A stretch of 64,000 bases of DNA from Nitrosovibrio sp. Nv6 (GTDB lineage: Bacteria; Pseudomonadota; Gammaproteobacteria; Burkholderiales; Nitrosomonadaceae). The notes below the pieces were generated by a model. That model was not told where the DNA came from and made no database searches. It was given only the letters and a program-made list of their open reading frames with translations. Location of the stretch: NCBI RefSeq assembly GCF_900110495.1, contig NZ_FODX01000001.1:248001-312000 (forward strand), in the 5' to 3' direction. Positions 1 to 8,241 of this stretch are shown piece by piece (position 1 is the stretch's first letter; every line of letters starts with the position of its first letter). Both the position numbers and the translations under genes were made by a program.

Positions 1-184
1 CTGGAACCAGATACGCAAAGGTCTTGCCTGTGCCGGTGCCAGCCTCAGCAACGAGAATCGAATTTGCGGCAATGGTTTCCGCTATCGCCTGCGCCATTTC
101 CAGTTGCTGCGAGCGAACGCTGAAGGCAGGCACAGTGCGGGCGAGGGAGCCAGCGGCGGAAAAGAAAGAATCAATATTAGGCAT
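1..184 (-). CDS. ATP-dependent DNA helicase, DinG/YoaA family (N-terminal fragment)
   Basis: The gene starts at the ATG read from 184 down and runs off the left edge, so only about 61 residues are visible. They contain a Q-motif-like segment (VRSQQLEMAQAI) followed by a Walker A motif, AEAGTGTGKTFAYLVP, at about residues 46-61. This is the standard N-terminus of superfamily 2 helicases of the DinG/YoaA (XPD-like) group, which unwind DNA during repair and usually carry an iron-sulfur cluster; that part lies outside the window. Family assignment from the Walker A neighbourhood is good, but the exact subfamily cannot be decided. Confidence 0.8.
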   Translation of the reverse strand, partial: MPNIDSFFSAAGSLARTVPAFSVRSQQLEMAQAIAETIAANSILVAEAGTGTGKTFAYLVP

Positions 185-299
185 GGGGAAGCTGGGGTAA
201 CTGCCGCCATGATAACGCAGCGCCTCGAGTAAGGCACTGCCTAACAGCTCTGATTGCTGTTTGTCAGTTGAATGGAACTACTTCCTGGGCGTGGCTAAT

Positions 300-677
300 C
301 TAATTGATAAGCGCGGGCGACGTACTTTCATTACAACACACAACCGAAGAATATCTCGACCCCGGCCTCTCGCTCAGGTAAGTCAACCGCGTTGCCAGGG
401 GCTTACTCAAACTCTTTTTCAGGAAACCGGTTTTTAATCCTTTCCTGGTTTTCTTGTTATCGTCCTTTGCATGAGACGTGTGCCCGATGTGATATGTCTT
501 TTTCCAAAGCCGATTACATAACGGGTCGCTGAGAACATCCCTCTTCTGGGCGATATTTCTGGCCAACCCATTCAACGCCGCGATGCTCAGTATCGTACAG
601 ATAACAAGAATTATTAGCGGGAGCCATCTCTTTACCAATAATGGTATTTCCCTGCAGATTAGCCGGACTGATTTCAT
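300..677 (-). CDS. small hypothetical membrane protein
   Basis: A 125-residue open frame with one clear hydrophobic segment at about residues 18-38 (WLPLIILVICTILSIAALNG), preceded by basic residues and followed by a Lys/Arg-rich tail. This topology fits a single-pass inner-membrane protein with a short N-terminus. There is no convincing Shine-Dalgarno sequence before the ATG at 677, and I recognise no family. It sits between the helicase and the lipoprotein gene on the same strand. It may be a chance frame; the membrane segment is the only argument in its favour. Confidence 0.35.
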   Translation of the reverse strand: MKSVRLICREIPLLVKRWLPLIILVICTILSIAALNGLARNIAQKRDVLSDPLCNRLWKKTYHIGHTSHAKDDNKKTRKGLKTGFLKKSLSKPLATRLTYLSERPGSRYSSVVCCNESTSPALIN

Positions 678-813
678 ATCATCAATTAAAGACCGCCTCG
701 GCGATGGGCTAGTTGACTTGCCTTCGCTATAGCGGGCTTGCTTAGGGGGAATTCAAGGAGAGTAAAAACGGTTTTTTCGTTACGCTTACCTCAGCTGTTT
801 CAGTCCCATCGTT

Positions 814-1269
814 TCAGTTATTTCTGAAGCGGGGATTGGCGGCATCGTTGACAGTCTCGGCTGTTTGACGGTCGGGAGAATTATTATAAACATCTGGCCC
901 CAATTCCGCTGCGATTTGACGATGTGAGGCTGCCTTGCTCAGGCTTGTCTTGGCCGCTTGCTCATACCTGACCATTAAAGCCCATGTATGGGATTGCCGA
1001 TCCTGGGCTTGTCTACCGTATAGGTAACTTTTTTCCTCATAATGCTGAAGCAATTTTTTTTGCTCCGCCGCTTTCATTCGCATTTCTTCAGCCAGGTTTT
1101 CAAAATACCGGGTTAAAGCATCATGATCGCTGCGTGTTCTCGCGTTCTGAACAGTTTTACGAAGAGTGGGACTATTGACTGCCTCATAAGGACTCATCGG
1201 TGCGCATGAAGCCAAAAAACCGAGTATGGACACCATTGAAACTATCGCCAGAAACCTTCTTGTTTTCAC
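814..1269 (-). CDS. small lipoprotein, paralogue of the protein at 14455-14808
   Basis: I chose the GTG at 1269 because it opens a signal peptide of about 21 residues ending in a lipobox (FLAS before Cys22) and has a CAGG upstream; the frame stays open further upstream but without a start that makes sense. The mature part (about 130 residues) is charged, Ala-rich and probably helical. It shares a spaced pattern with the lipoprotein at 14455-14808: DHxAL, KAxEQK, a Tyr-rich YxYGR, ALxxxYExAA and SHRxxA. The function is unknown. Its paralogue sits in the copper island, so a role in the envelope under metal stress is possible but only inferred. Confidence 0.7.
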   Translation of the reverse strand: MKTRRFLAIVSMVSILGFLASCAPMSPYEAVNSPTLRKTVQNARTRSDHDALTRYFENLAEEMRMKAAEQKKLLQHYEEKSYLYGRQAQDRQSHTWALMVRYEQAAKTSLSKAASHRQIAAELGPDVYNNSPDRQTAETVNDAANPRFRNN

Positions 1270-1938
1270 ACGACACCTGCGGAGAAACCGAGTTGACGGG
1301 CCAAATGCATTGGGGAAGTATGACCCACAAGCATAGATTACCAATTTTCTCGATACTTTGTCAACTTCCTTATGTTTAAAGTGTCTCAAGATATGTATGC
1401 GGCGATAATGTGCGATAATTTTTAACGGTTCTCTTGGTTCCAGTGTTTCTCCCACGAGAACTGAACAATTACGGCAGACGCCGAATGATCAGGACCAATG
1501 AATCACAGGGCAAATGCAGTCCTGGTTATTCAAAGATCTGTAGCGATTGAGCGTGATACCTGGTCCGAAATTAAAGGGAATGAGAACGGACATGCGTCGT
1601 GCGAACGAATGCGGCGACATCTCGAGGCCTTGAGAAGCCGAAGAATTATTGCGGCTGGCAACGCTTCCATCGGGGAGGAGGATGCACCCAGCAGCTGTAC
1701 CTTCTAAACGGATCTTGGATAAGAGATGTTGCCGCTCCTTCTTTCGGAGGGGCATGTATCTCCGGGCAAGGCATCGCCCATTAGGTTGTGGTAGCATTGA
1801 AGCGTACTGCGTTCGCGGTGCACGCTCTGTCTCCTCAGGATAGAAACAAGCGAATTACGACACGTCATCCCGGATTTGCCGATGCTGCGCGCACGGTGCG
1901 CCCACTGAGACTCGGCCAAAAGTTCCCACACTGCCGCG
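1270..1938. other. intergenic region, no gene supported
   Basis: About 670 bases between a minus-strand lipoprotein and a plus-strand membrane protein. Several short frames of 60-100 codons are open on both strands, but none has a ribosome site, a signal peptide or a recognisable motif. The region must hold both divergent promoters. A decayed gene cannot be excluded. Confidence 0.5.
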
Positions 1939-3189
1939 ATGATCTTTCCCACCAATTATTGGATACAAATTGCTGTAGCGCTCGGCATCGGTCTATTGAT
2001 AGGGGTCGAGCGTGAACGCAGGAAAGGCGAAGGGCACAGCCGTGCGCCGGCGGGAGTCCGTACCTTCGCAATCACAGCCCTTCTAGGCGCGGTAAGTTAT
2101 GAGATGGGAGGAGCAATATTGCTCGCGGTAGTAACAGCCTCGGCTGCCATATTCATAGCGCTGGGCTATTACCGCACGCGCAGCGGCGATCCCGGTCTTA
2201 CGAGTGAATTTGTACAGCTTTTGACATTGCTGCTCGGCGCACTCGCAATGCGCGAGCCCCTACTCGCGTCGGGCCTTGGTGTTACGGTAGCCCTTTTACT
2301 TGCGGCACGAAGCTGGATGCATCATTTCGTGCGCCAGGTTCTGACTGAAACCGAACTGAAAGACGCACTGGTGCTCGCAGCGGCGGCCCTGGTTGTGCTG
2401 CCCTTGATGCCGGATCGTTATGTTGGCCCTTTCAACGCGATCAACCTTCATACTTTGTGGATAATTGTGGTGCTGATGATGTCGATCAGCTCAGGCGGAT
2501 ATATCGCCCAGCGCTTGTTTGGTCCGCGCTATGGGCTGCCTGCTTCCGGACTGGCCTCCGGGTTCGTGTCCAGCTCCGCCACTATCGCTTCGATGGGTGC
2601 GCTCGCACGGCAGAAGCCCGAGCTCATGCCGGCTGCGGTGGCGGGCGCTGTTCTGTCGACCGTCGCCACCATAGTGCAGATGGCTGCTGTGCTAGGCGCG
2701 ACTAATCCCGCTACACTCGTCAAGATGGCGGTGCCGCTCGTCTGTGCCGGGGCGATTGCAACGGCTTATGCAGGATGGTTTGTGGTGCGAGCACTTCGGC
2801 AGAGTGCCCCTGAAACAATTCGCACTGGTAGAGCATTCAGCTTCCGCAGTGCGCTCCTCCTCGCAGCAACGATGACTGCAGTGCTTCTTGCCGCAGCTTC
2901 GCTCAATGCCTGGCTTGGTAGCGCAGGATTGATCGCGGGCGCCGGGATCGCCGGCTTTGCCGACACGCACGCTCCCGCGATATCGGTGGCTTCATTGGTT
3001 GATGCTGGCGAGATTGAGGCAGTAGAAACGGTACTCCCCATTCTTATTGCCATGAGCACAAACACCATAACCAAAGTCGTGCTGGCCGCCTCAAGCGGCG
3101 ACCGCCGCTATGCGCTGGAAGTTATTCCAGGATTACTGCTGACGATTACAGCTGGCTGGCTCGGTGGTTTGCAATCCATATTCGGCTAA
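1939..3189 (+). CDS. MgtC/SapB family membrane protein with DUF4010
   Basis: This 416-residue, very hydrophobic protein starts with the MgtC-type segment (ALGIGLLIGVERERR at about residues 12-26, then APAGVRTFAITALLG), with three or four helices. It continues with a DUF4010 part of about eight further helices, including the Ser/Ala-rich GLASGFVSSSATIASM stretch. Proteins of this type are inner-membrane proteins of unknown transport or regulatory role, linked by homology to MgtC, which acts in magnesium and acid stress. The gene stands alone. A second, short MgtC-type protein is encoded at 39294-39986. The start at 1939 gives a normal N-terminus for the family. Confidence 0.85.
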   Translation: MIFPTNYWIQIAVALGIGLLIGVERERRKGEGHSRAPAGVRTFAITALLGAVSYEMGGAILLAVVTASAAIFIALGYYRTRSGDPGLTSEFVQLLTLLLGALAMREPLLASGLGVTVALLLAARSWMHHFVRQVLTETELKDALVLAAAALVVLPLMPDRYVGPFNAINLHTLWIIVVLMMSISSGGYIAQRLFGPRYGLPASGLASGFVSSSATIASMGALARQKPELMPAAVAGAVLSTVATIVQMAAVLGATNPATLVKMAVPLVCAGAIATAYAGWFVVRALRQSAPETIRTGRAFSFRSALLLAATMTAVLLAAASLNAWLGSAGLIAGAGIAGFADTHAPAISVASLVDAGEIEAVETVLPILIAMSTNTITKVVLAASSGDRRYALEVIPGLLLTITAGWLGGLQSIFG

Positions 3190-3325
3190 CAGCGTTTTAT
3201 AGCCCGGCAGCGGGAGAGCGCACGCATCAGACTTAACCGTTTATCGATTGTTACGATGCCTTTTCAGTCCTTAGGTGTTTATGCCTACGGTTCGCCTGTT
3301 TTTCTGCCTTCCCCCCTTTGTTTTC

Positions 3326-4132
3326 TTATGACGCGAGCAGGCCTTCTTCTATAAGCGAGGCGGTAAATGTGGTTACGATCTGCGGGTCTGGCAGAATGAG
3401 TCGCTCGTCCTTGTCTGCGTAATCCAGCCGGCTGAGCAGATCCTTGATGACATTCAGCCGTGTCAGCGGCTTGTTATCGGCACGCACGATGATCCATGGC
3501 GTTGTGAGATTGTGAGTATGAGCGAGCATTTTGTCGCGCGCCAGGCTATATGCATCCCATTTTTTCAGTGCAAATTCGTCCAAACCGCTTATCTTCCATT
3601 GCGCAAGCGGGTCCTTCCTGCGCTCGTCCAGCCGTTTTTCCTGTTCGGCTTTACTGATGTCCAGATAATACTTGCGGAGTTTGATGCCCGAACGGATCAG
3701 CATAAGCTCGAACTCGACCACCGAGTTCATGAATTCATCGTACTCGGCGTCGGTGCAAAAACCCATTACCCGCTCCACCCCTGCGCGGTTGTACCAACTG
3801 CGGTTGAATATCACGAGTTCCTGCGCTGCCGGCAGATATTGAACATAACGCTGAAAATACCAGGTGTTGCGGTCGCGGTCCGTTGGCTTGCCGAGAGCGA
3901 CCACACGCGTTTCGCGCGGGCTCAAATGCTGAGTGATGCGCTTGATCGTACCGTCCTTCCCAGCTGCATCCCGGCCCTCGAAGATAACCAGAATCCTGTC
4001 ATCGTGTTTGATGAAGTGCCGCTGCAGCTTTACGAGTTCAATCTGCAGTTTGTATAGCGTGTCTTCATAGGCTTCCTTGGATATTTCGGAAGGAGGCGTA
4101 TCTTTTTCCTTTTTATCCGTTTTTTTACTCAT
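3326..4132 (-). CDS. ppk2: polyphosphate kinase 2 family protein
   Basis: The 268-residue protein is a single-domain PPK2. It has a Walker A loop GRDAAGKDG at residues 53-61, the lid-type HLSPRETRVVALGKPT segment, and the conserved FNRSWYNRAGVE at 109-120 (Walker B region). PPK2 enzymes transfer phosphate between polyphosphate and nucleotides in the cytosol; single-domain enzymes mostly phosphorylate nucleoside di- or monophosphates. The length is typical. The N-terminus is Lys/Asp/Glu-rich and probably disordered. The gene is monocistronic and divergent from the copper island. Which nucleotide it uses cannot be read from the sequence. Confidence 0.93.
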   Translation of the reverse strand: MSKKTDKKEKDTPPSEISKEAYEDTLYKLQIELVKLQRHFIKHDDRILVIFEGRDAAGKDGTIKRITQHLSPRETRVVALGKPTDRDRNTWYFQRYVQYLPAAQELVIFNRSWYNRAGVERVMGFCTDAEYDEFMNSVVEFELMLIRSGIKLRKYYLDISKAEQEKRLDERRKDPLAQWKISGLDEFALKKWDAYSLARDKMLAHTHNLTTPWIIVRADNKPLTRLNVIKDLLSRLDYADKDERLILPDPQIVTTFTASLIEEGLLAS

Positions 4133-4295
4133 GTCTGGTATTTTTCAAGGGTAGATTTGTTAAACGAAGTGATCATAGGACGCGGTGGAGCGAAGCCCCA
4201 ACCCATCAGTACGCGCCAAGGCGAATAAATTGCCGCACTTGAATGAATTACGCCCCAGAGTTTTGATCATGGTTGATGCGTGGCATATGAGTTTT

Positions 4296-4346
4296 GATGG
4301 ATTGCACTTTACTCCATCCATCCTGACAAGATTTTTTTTACAGGAT
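4296..4346. promoter_or_regulatory. two inverted repeats upstream of the cus promoter (candidate operator)
   Basis: Two spaced palindromes lie side by side: GATGGA/TCCATC (4296-4318, 11-base spacer) and ATCCTG/CAGGAT (4320-4346, 15-base spacer, containing TGACAAG and a T-run). They sit 30-80 bases upstream of the predicted promoter at 4378-4405, a usual place for an activator such as a two-component copper regulator. No known box is matched exactly, so this is an inference. Confidence 0.3.
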
Positions 4347-4377
4347 TGATCGTTACGGCGTGGCCGGTTCGCTCAAC

Positions 4378-4405
4378 TTGCTTTTATCTGCCTTTCTACT
4401 ATGAT
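4378..4405 (+). promoter_or_regulatory. predicted sigma70 promoter of the cus island
   Basis: TTGCTT (4378-4383), a 16-base spacer and TATGAT (4400-4405), about 100 bases upstream of the first gene of the island. It is the best promoter-like match in the 4133-4502 gap, which otherwise holds only the inverted repeats at 4296-4346. Confidence 0.45.
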
Positions 4406-4502
4406 AAATCAACATCCGGAAGGACTGCGGAATTGCGGCAATCAGGATGAAGACTGGCTTAAGCAATAGTAGTTGCAATAATGGTTGCTTCAAGCAGGAG
4501 AG

Positions 4503-4910
4503 ATGCGCATACTGGAAAACATGAAGTTGCGTGCAAGGACATTTATATCGATTCTAATCATGCTGGCGCTGCCGCTGCAAGCGGCGCTGGCCGCAATCAT
4601 GCCGCTATGCGCGCAAGCCAAAAATATGCCGGTTGTCGAGGTTGAAACTCAAATCTCTTCTGCCATGCCCTCTCTGATTGCCTGTAACCAGCACAATAAC
4701 AGTCATGAACAGCCTGGCAACGATGATGGCGCCGGGGAGGAGGATTTTACGCTGTCCTGCGATGGGGTTGTTTGTCACATAAGCGGCAACGGCTTGCCTC
4801 CGGCGGCCTCGTCCCTCAATTTTGCCGGCGGATTTTCTTACGCCATCTCTTCCAATTCCCGCTTTTCCTCATTCATTCTTCAGCAACCGCAACGTCCCCC
4901 TCTCGCCTGA
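4503..4910 (+). CDS. CzcI-like secreted protein at the head of the cus operon
   Basis: The protein has a signal peptide (MKLRARTFISILIMLALPL, cut after about AALA) and a mature part with Met, His and Cys residues (MPLCAQAKNMP, a QHNNSHE segment and a CDGVVC pair) and a Pro-rich tail ending QQPQRPP. Small secreted proteins with this layout (CzcI, DUF2946-like) commonly precede czc/cus efflux genes and are thought to affect metal sensing or delivery. The start could also be the ATG at 4521, which begins right at the signal peptide, or a TTG at 4485; the AGGAG before 4503 is unusually close. The family name is a resemblance, not a proven match. Confidence 0.6.
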   Translation: MRILENMKLRARTFISILIMLALPLQAALAAIMPLCAQAKNMPVVEVETQISSAMPSLIACNQHNNSHEQPGNDDGAGEEDFTLSCDGVVCHISGNGLPPAASSLNFAGGFSYAISSNSRFSSFILQQPQRPPLA

Positions 4911-5075
4911 TTTCGCGACACCCGGAACCAGCCTGAAATAAGGCAAATAAACGTATTCGTATTAGCTTGCATCGGAACCGCATGCTCTTGCTGCACAAGG
5001 CTTGCCAGATTGCAACCGTAATGGCTGTCTCTATGCAAAATAAATAATTCTGGCGCAAACTTCGAGGAGGTCAGA

Positions 5076-5177
5076 ATGATTATTCCATTCTCTGCGCTGC
5101 AACTGGCGCTGGTACTTGTATGTATGCCTGTCCTGGTCCATGCAGACCAAACCCTTACCAGAAAGGGGTTGGAATGA
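5076..5177 (+). CDS. 33-residue secreted leader peptide, translationally coupled to cusC
   Basis: A very good ribosome site (GAGGAGGT, 5065-5072) precedes an ATG at 5076. The frame encodes 33 residues beginning MIIPFSALQLALVLV, a signal-peptide-like hydrophobic run that ends near VLVHA, plus a short tail. Its TGA stop at 5175-5177 overlaps the ATG of cusC at 5174 (ATGA), the classical arrangement for translational coupling. The frame differs from those of cusC and of the upstream CzcI-like gene. Either it is a short secreted or membrane peptide of the copper system, or it works as a leader whose translation sets the level of CusC. Confidence 0.6.
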   Translation: MIIPFSALQLALVLVCMPVLVHADQTLTRKGLE

Positions 5178-6553
5178 TTCGCGGCGGAATCATCGTGGTA
5201 GCGTTTGCCGTTGTCGTGCTTCCGGTAAATGCCCAAAGCGAAATTCCGAGTGGAGCAGGCACAGCAGCACCTGCGCGAACTGCCACGGAACCATCCCTGG
5301 AAACCTTCGCGGCATCAAATACAGGAAGCTTTACTCCCCTGGCTCCCCTGATCGCAGAGGCCATGGAGAATAATCCGGAAATTCAGGGTGCGCTACAGGA
5401 ACGCGAAGCGGCTCATCAGAGAATATCCCCCGCGGAAGCGCTGGATGATCCGGTCCTCGAAGCGGGAGTGATCAATGCGCCACTGGCGTCCTCGACTTTC
5501 AATCGTGAAGACATGACCATGAAAATGATCGGCTTATCCCAGCGCCTGCCCTTTCCCGGGAAACGTGGTTTGCGGAAGGACGTTGCAGCCAAGGACGCCG
5601 AGGCAGTCGATTACGGTTACGAGGAAACCGTGAACCGGGTGGCGCGAGATATCAGGACTGCTTATACAGACCTGGGCCTCACGCTCGAAGTCACTCGCCT
5701 GATCAAGAAAAACAAGCTGATCCTGGAGGAGTTCCTGCATCTCGCCGAGGACCACTACGAGGTGGGGCGAGGAAATCAGGCCGACGTACTGAAGGCTCAG
5801 ACGCAGGTATCGAAGATGGTGGACGAACTGCTCAGGCTCGAGCGGGAACGGCCGGTGATCGAGGCAGAGCTTATTCGCGCGTTGGGCCGCAGTGAAAATA
5901 TTGCCGCGCCAATACCCGCACCTCCGCAATTGCAGGAAGAAAACCTCAATCTGGAATCCTTGCGCGAAACCGCTCTGACGCGGCGTCCGCAATTGCTGGC
6001 ACTGCAAAGTCTCGTTGCGCGCAACGACAAAGCGCTGGAACTGACACGCAAAAATTATTACCCAGACTTCGACGTGCGCATGTCGTACGGCCAACGCGAC
6101 AACATGCTGGACAATACGCGAAGACCCGACATGGTGAGCCTGACGGTGGCAATCAATTTACCTGTGTGGCGCGGCAGCAAACTCGCGCCGCGCGAAGCCG
6201 AGTCGCTGGCAATGCGCAATCAGACCTTGAGCCTGTATCAGGCACAGCGCAATGAGGTGACCGCCAGACTCCGCCAGCAGATAGCAGTGGCCCAGCAAAG
6301 TCTGAAATCAGCGCGGCTATACCAGACCTCCATCCTGCCGCAGGCTCGGCTTACAGTTGAATCCGCGCTGGCGGCCTATCGGGTCAATCGAGTGGATTTC
6401 ATGACACTGCTCGACGGCCGGATGACAGTATTCAACTATGAAATCAGCCTGGCGACGGCTGTGGCCAGCTACAACAAGGCCTTGGCGGAAATCGATCTGC
6501 TTGTCGGCAAATCGCCAATCAATTTACCTGCCGCCCTCAGAGAGCGCATGTGA
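5174..6553 (+). CDS. cusC: CusC/CzcC-type outer-membrane efflux protein
   Basis: A TolC-family outer-membrane factor of 459 residues, the exit duct of the CusCBA tripartite pump for Cu(I)/Ag(I). The ATG at 5174 opens a signal peptide (GGIIVVAFAVVVLPVNAQ). An upstream start at 5120 stays in frame but would bury this signal, so I reject it. The body shows the two long helical repeats of the family: the first from the LIAEAMENNPEIQGAL segment and GLSQRLPFPGKRGLR, the second from RPQLLALQSLVARNDKAL to the VNRVDFMTLLDGRM segment, which is conserved in CzcC/CusC proteins. It overlaps the leader peptide by four bases and lies ten bases before cusB, so it belongs to one transcript. Confidence 0.9.
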   Translation: MIRGGIIVVAFAVVVLPVNAQSEIPSGAGTAAPARTATEPSLETFAASNTGSFTPLAPLIAEAMENNPEIQGALQEREAAHQRISPAEALDDPVLEAGVINAPLASSTFNREDMTMKMIGLSQRLPFPGKRGLRKDVAAKDAEAVDYGYEETVNRVARDIRTAYTDLGLTLEVTRLIKKNKLILEEFLHLAEDHYEVGRGNQADVLKAQTQVSKMVDELLRLERERPVIEAELIRALGRSENIAAPIPAPPQLQEENLNLESLRETALTRRPQLLALQSLVARNDKALELTRKNYYPDFDVRMSYGQRDNMLDNTRRPDMVSLTVAINLPVWRGSKLAPREAESLAMRNQTLSLYQAQRNEVTARLRQQIAVAQQSLKSARLYQTSILPQARLTVESALAAYRVNRVDFMTLLDGRMTVFNYEISLATAVASYNKALAEIDLLVGKSPINLPAALRERM

Positions 6554-6563
6554 AGGAGCGCAC

Positions 6564-8240
6564 GTGAAATTGGCTGTCAAATTTACCGTTTTTATCGCCC
6601 TGGCGGCAGCCACCCTCATCCTGGCTGCGGGATATTGGTGGGGTAGCAGCAAATCTTCGACCTCTGCGGTTAACTCGTCCGGAGAGGACTCGATCAATGG
6701 GAAGACCAAGGGGAAAACTAAGGGGAAAACTGAGAGGAAGATCCTCTATTACCGCAACCCGATGGGACTGCCGGACACCTCGCCCATGCCAAAAAAAGAC
6801 CCGATGGGCATGGACTATATCCCAGTCTATGAAGGCGAAGAACTTGCGCCTGGCGATCTGGAAGTAAAAATCAGTGCAGAAAAAATACAAAAGCTGGGTG
6901 TGCGAAGCGAGACCGTTGCTCTGCGTGAACTTGCCCGTACCGTGCGGGCGGTATCGACAGTGCAGGCAGACGAGGGACGGTTGCACACCGTAGCCCCCAG
7001 ATTTGAGGGCTGGATCGAGAGGCTCTACGTCAATACCACCGGGCAAGCGGTAAAAAAAGGCGATGCGCTGATGGATGTATACAGCCCTGAGCTGATCACG
7101 GCGCAGCACGAATATCTCGTCGCCAGAAAAGGGACGAAATTGGTCGAAGGTGGCAGTCTCGAGGTTCAGGCAGGCATGGAGCGGCTGGCCGAGAGTGCCT
7201 TGCAGAGATTGCGCAACTGGGATATCCCGGAGGCCGATCTGCGCATACTCCAGCAGGAAGGCAGAATCAGGCAACGCCTTACACTGCGCTCTCCCGCGAG
7301 CGGCGTTGTGCTGGAAAAGTATGCCGTTCAGGGGCAGCGCTTCATGCCCGGAGAGATGCTGTATCAGATCGCTGATCTTTCCAGTATATGGATCCTGGCA
7401 GATGTGTTCGAACAGGACATTGCCATGATACGTCGGGGCGATGCCGCCATCATCAGCATCGACGCGTATCCGGACAAAATATTCAACGGCAGGGTGACGT
7501 TCATCTACCCGACAGTAAACCCGGACACGCGTACCGCCAGGGTGCGCATCGAGCTGCCCAACATGCAAGGGCTGCTCAAACCTGCCATGTATGGAAGAGT
7601 GAAATTAGCTTCATCCCACGGCAAGGAAAAGGTGCTTGCGGTGCCCGAGTCGGCAGTCCTTGCAACCGGTACGCGGCAGTTGGTACTGGTTGATCTCGGG
7701 GAAGGCCGGTTTGAGCCGAGGGAGGTAAAACTCGGCGTCCATGGCGATGGCTATGATGAAGTACTGGACGGACTGGAGGCCGGGGAAAGGGTCGTGGTTA
7801 AAGCCAATTTTCTGATTGATGCGGAAAGCAACCTCAGGGCGGCACTGAGCGGCTTCGGCCACAGCGGCAACGGTTCAATGCCTGAAGAGCCGGAGGAGCC
7901 GGGCGAGAAGCAGCAAACCGCGTCCGGCTCGTCTCCCGCAGCCCCTGTATCTCCTCCTCAGTCAGCGATTCATCGCGGTGAAGGCATCGTTGAAGCGATC
8001 GATCCGGCCAATGCGACAGTAACACTTGCACATGATCCTATCTCCAGCCTCAGATGGCCGGAAATGACAATGGACTTTCTGGTCTCTGACCCAGCATTGC
8101 TCCGGACGTTGAAGCCCGGCCAGAAGATTGCTTTCGAAATAACCGAAAAATCACCTGGTGAATACGTGATCACCCGCATCCAGCCGAGCCAGGATAGCCC
8201 TGATACCCGTCCAGGCAGCAACGACCACAGGGAACACTGA
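6564..8240 (+). CDS. cusB: CusB-type periplasmic adaptor with fused C-terminal CusF domain
   Basis: A 558-residue membrane-fusion protein. The GTG at 6564 follows AAGGAG and opens an N-terminal membrane anchor (KFTVFIALAAATLILAAGYW). Next comes a Lys/Gly-rich linker and a heavy-metal-binding motif (YYRNPMGLPDTSPMP, DPMGMDYIPVY, about residues 65-95). The HlyD-type barrel and lipoyl domains and an alpha hairpin follow to about residue 425. After a Pro/Ser-rich linker, residues about 471-545 form a CusF domain with the Trp and two Met residues of the Cu(I)/Ag(I) site in RWPEMTMDF. In E. coli CusF is a separate metallochaperone. Here the chaperone is tethered to its partner. The next gene starts one base after the stop. 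Confidence 0.92.
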   Translation: MKLAVKFTVFIALAAATLILAAGYWWGSSKSSTSAVNSSGEDSINGKTKGKTKGKTERKILYYRNPMGLPDTSPMPKKDPMGMDYIPVYEGEELAPGDLEVKISAEKIQKLGVRSETVALRELARTVRAVSTVQADEGRLHTVAPRFEGWIERLYVNTTGQAVKKGDALMDVYSPELITAQHEYLVARKGTKLVEGGSLEVQAGMERLAESALQRLRNWDIPEADLRILQQEGRIRQRLTLRSPASGVVLEKYAVQGQRFMPGEMLYQIADLSSIWILADVFEQDIAMIRRGDAAIISIDAYPDKIFNGRVTFIYPTVNPDTRTARVRIELPNMQGLLKPAMYGRVKLASSHGKEKVLAVPESAVLATGTRQLVLVDLGEGRFEPREVKLGVHGDGYDEVLDGLEAGERVVVKANFLIDAESNLRAALSGFGHSGNGSMPEEPEEPGEKQQTASGSSPAAPVSPPQSAIHRGEGIVEAIDPANATVTLAHDPISSLRWPEMTMDFLVSDPALLRTLKPGQKIAFEITEKSPGEYVITRIQPSQDSPDTRPGSNDHREH

Positions 8241-8241
8241 G

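Noticed and set aside
5120..5173. Upstream in-frame start of cusC
   Set aside because: It would place 18 Cys/Pro-rich residues before a normal signal peptide; the ATG at 5174 overlaps the leader stop and fits the family.
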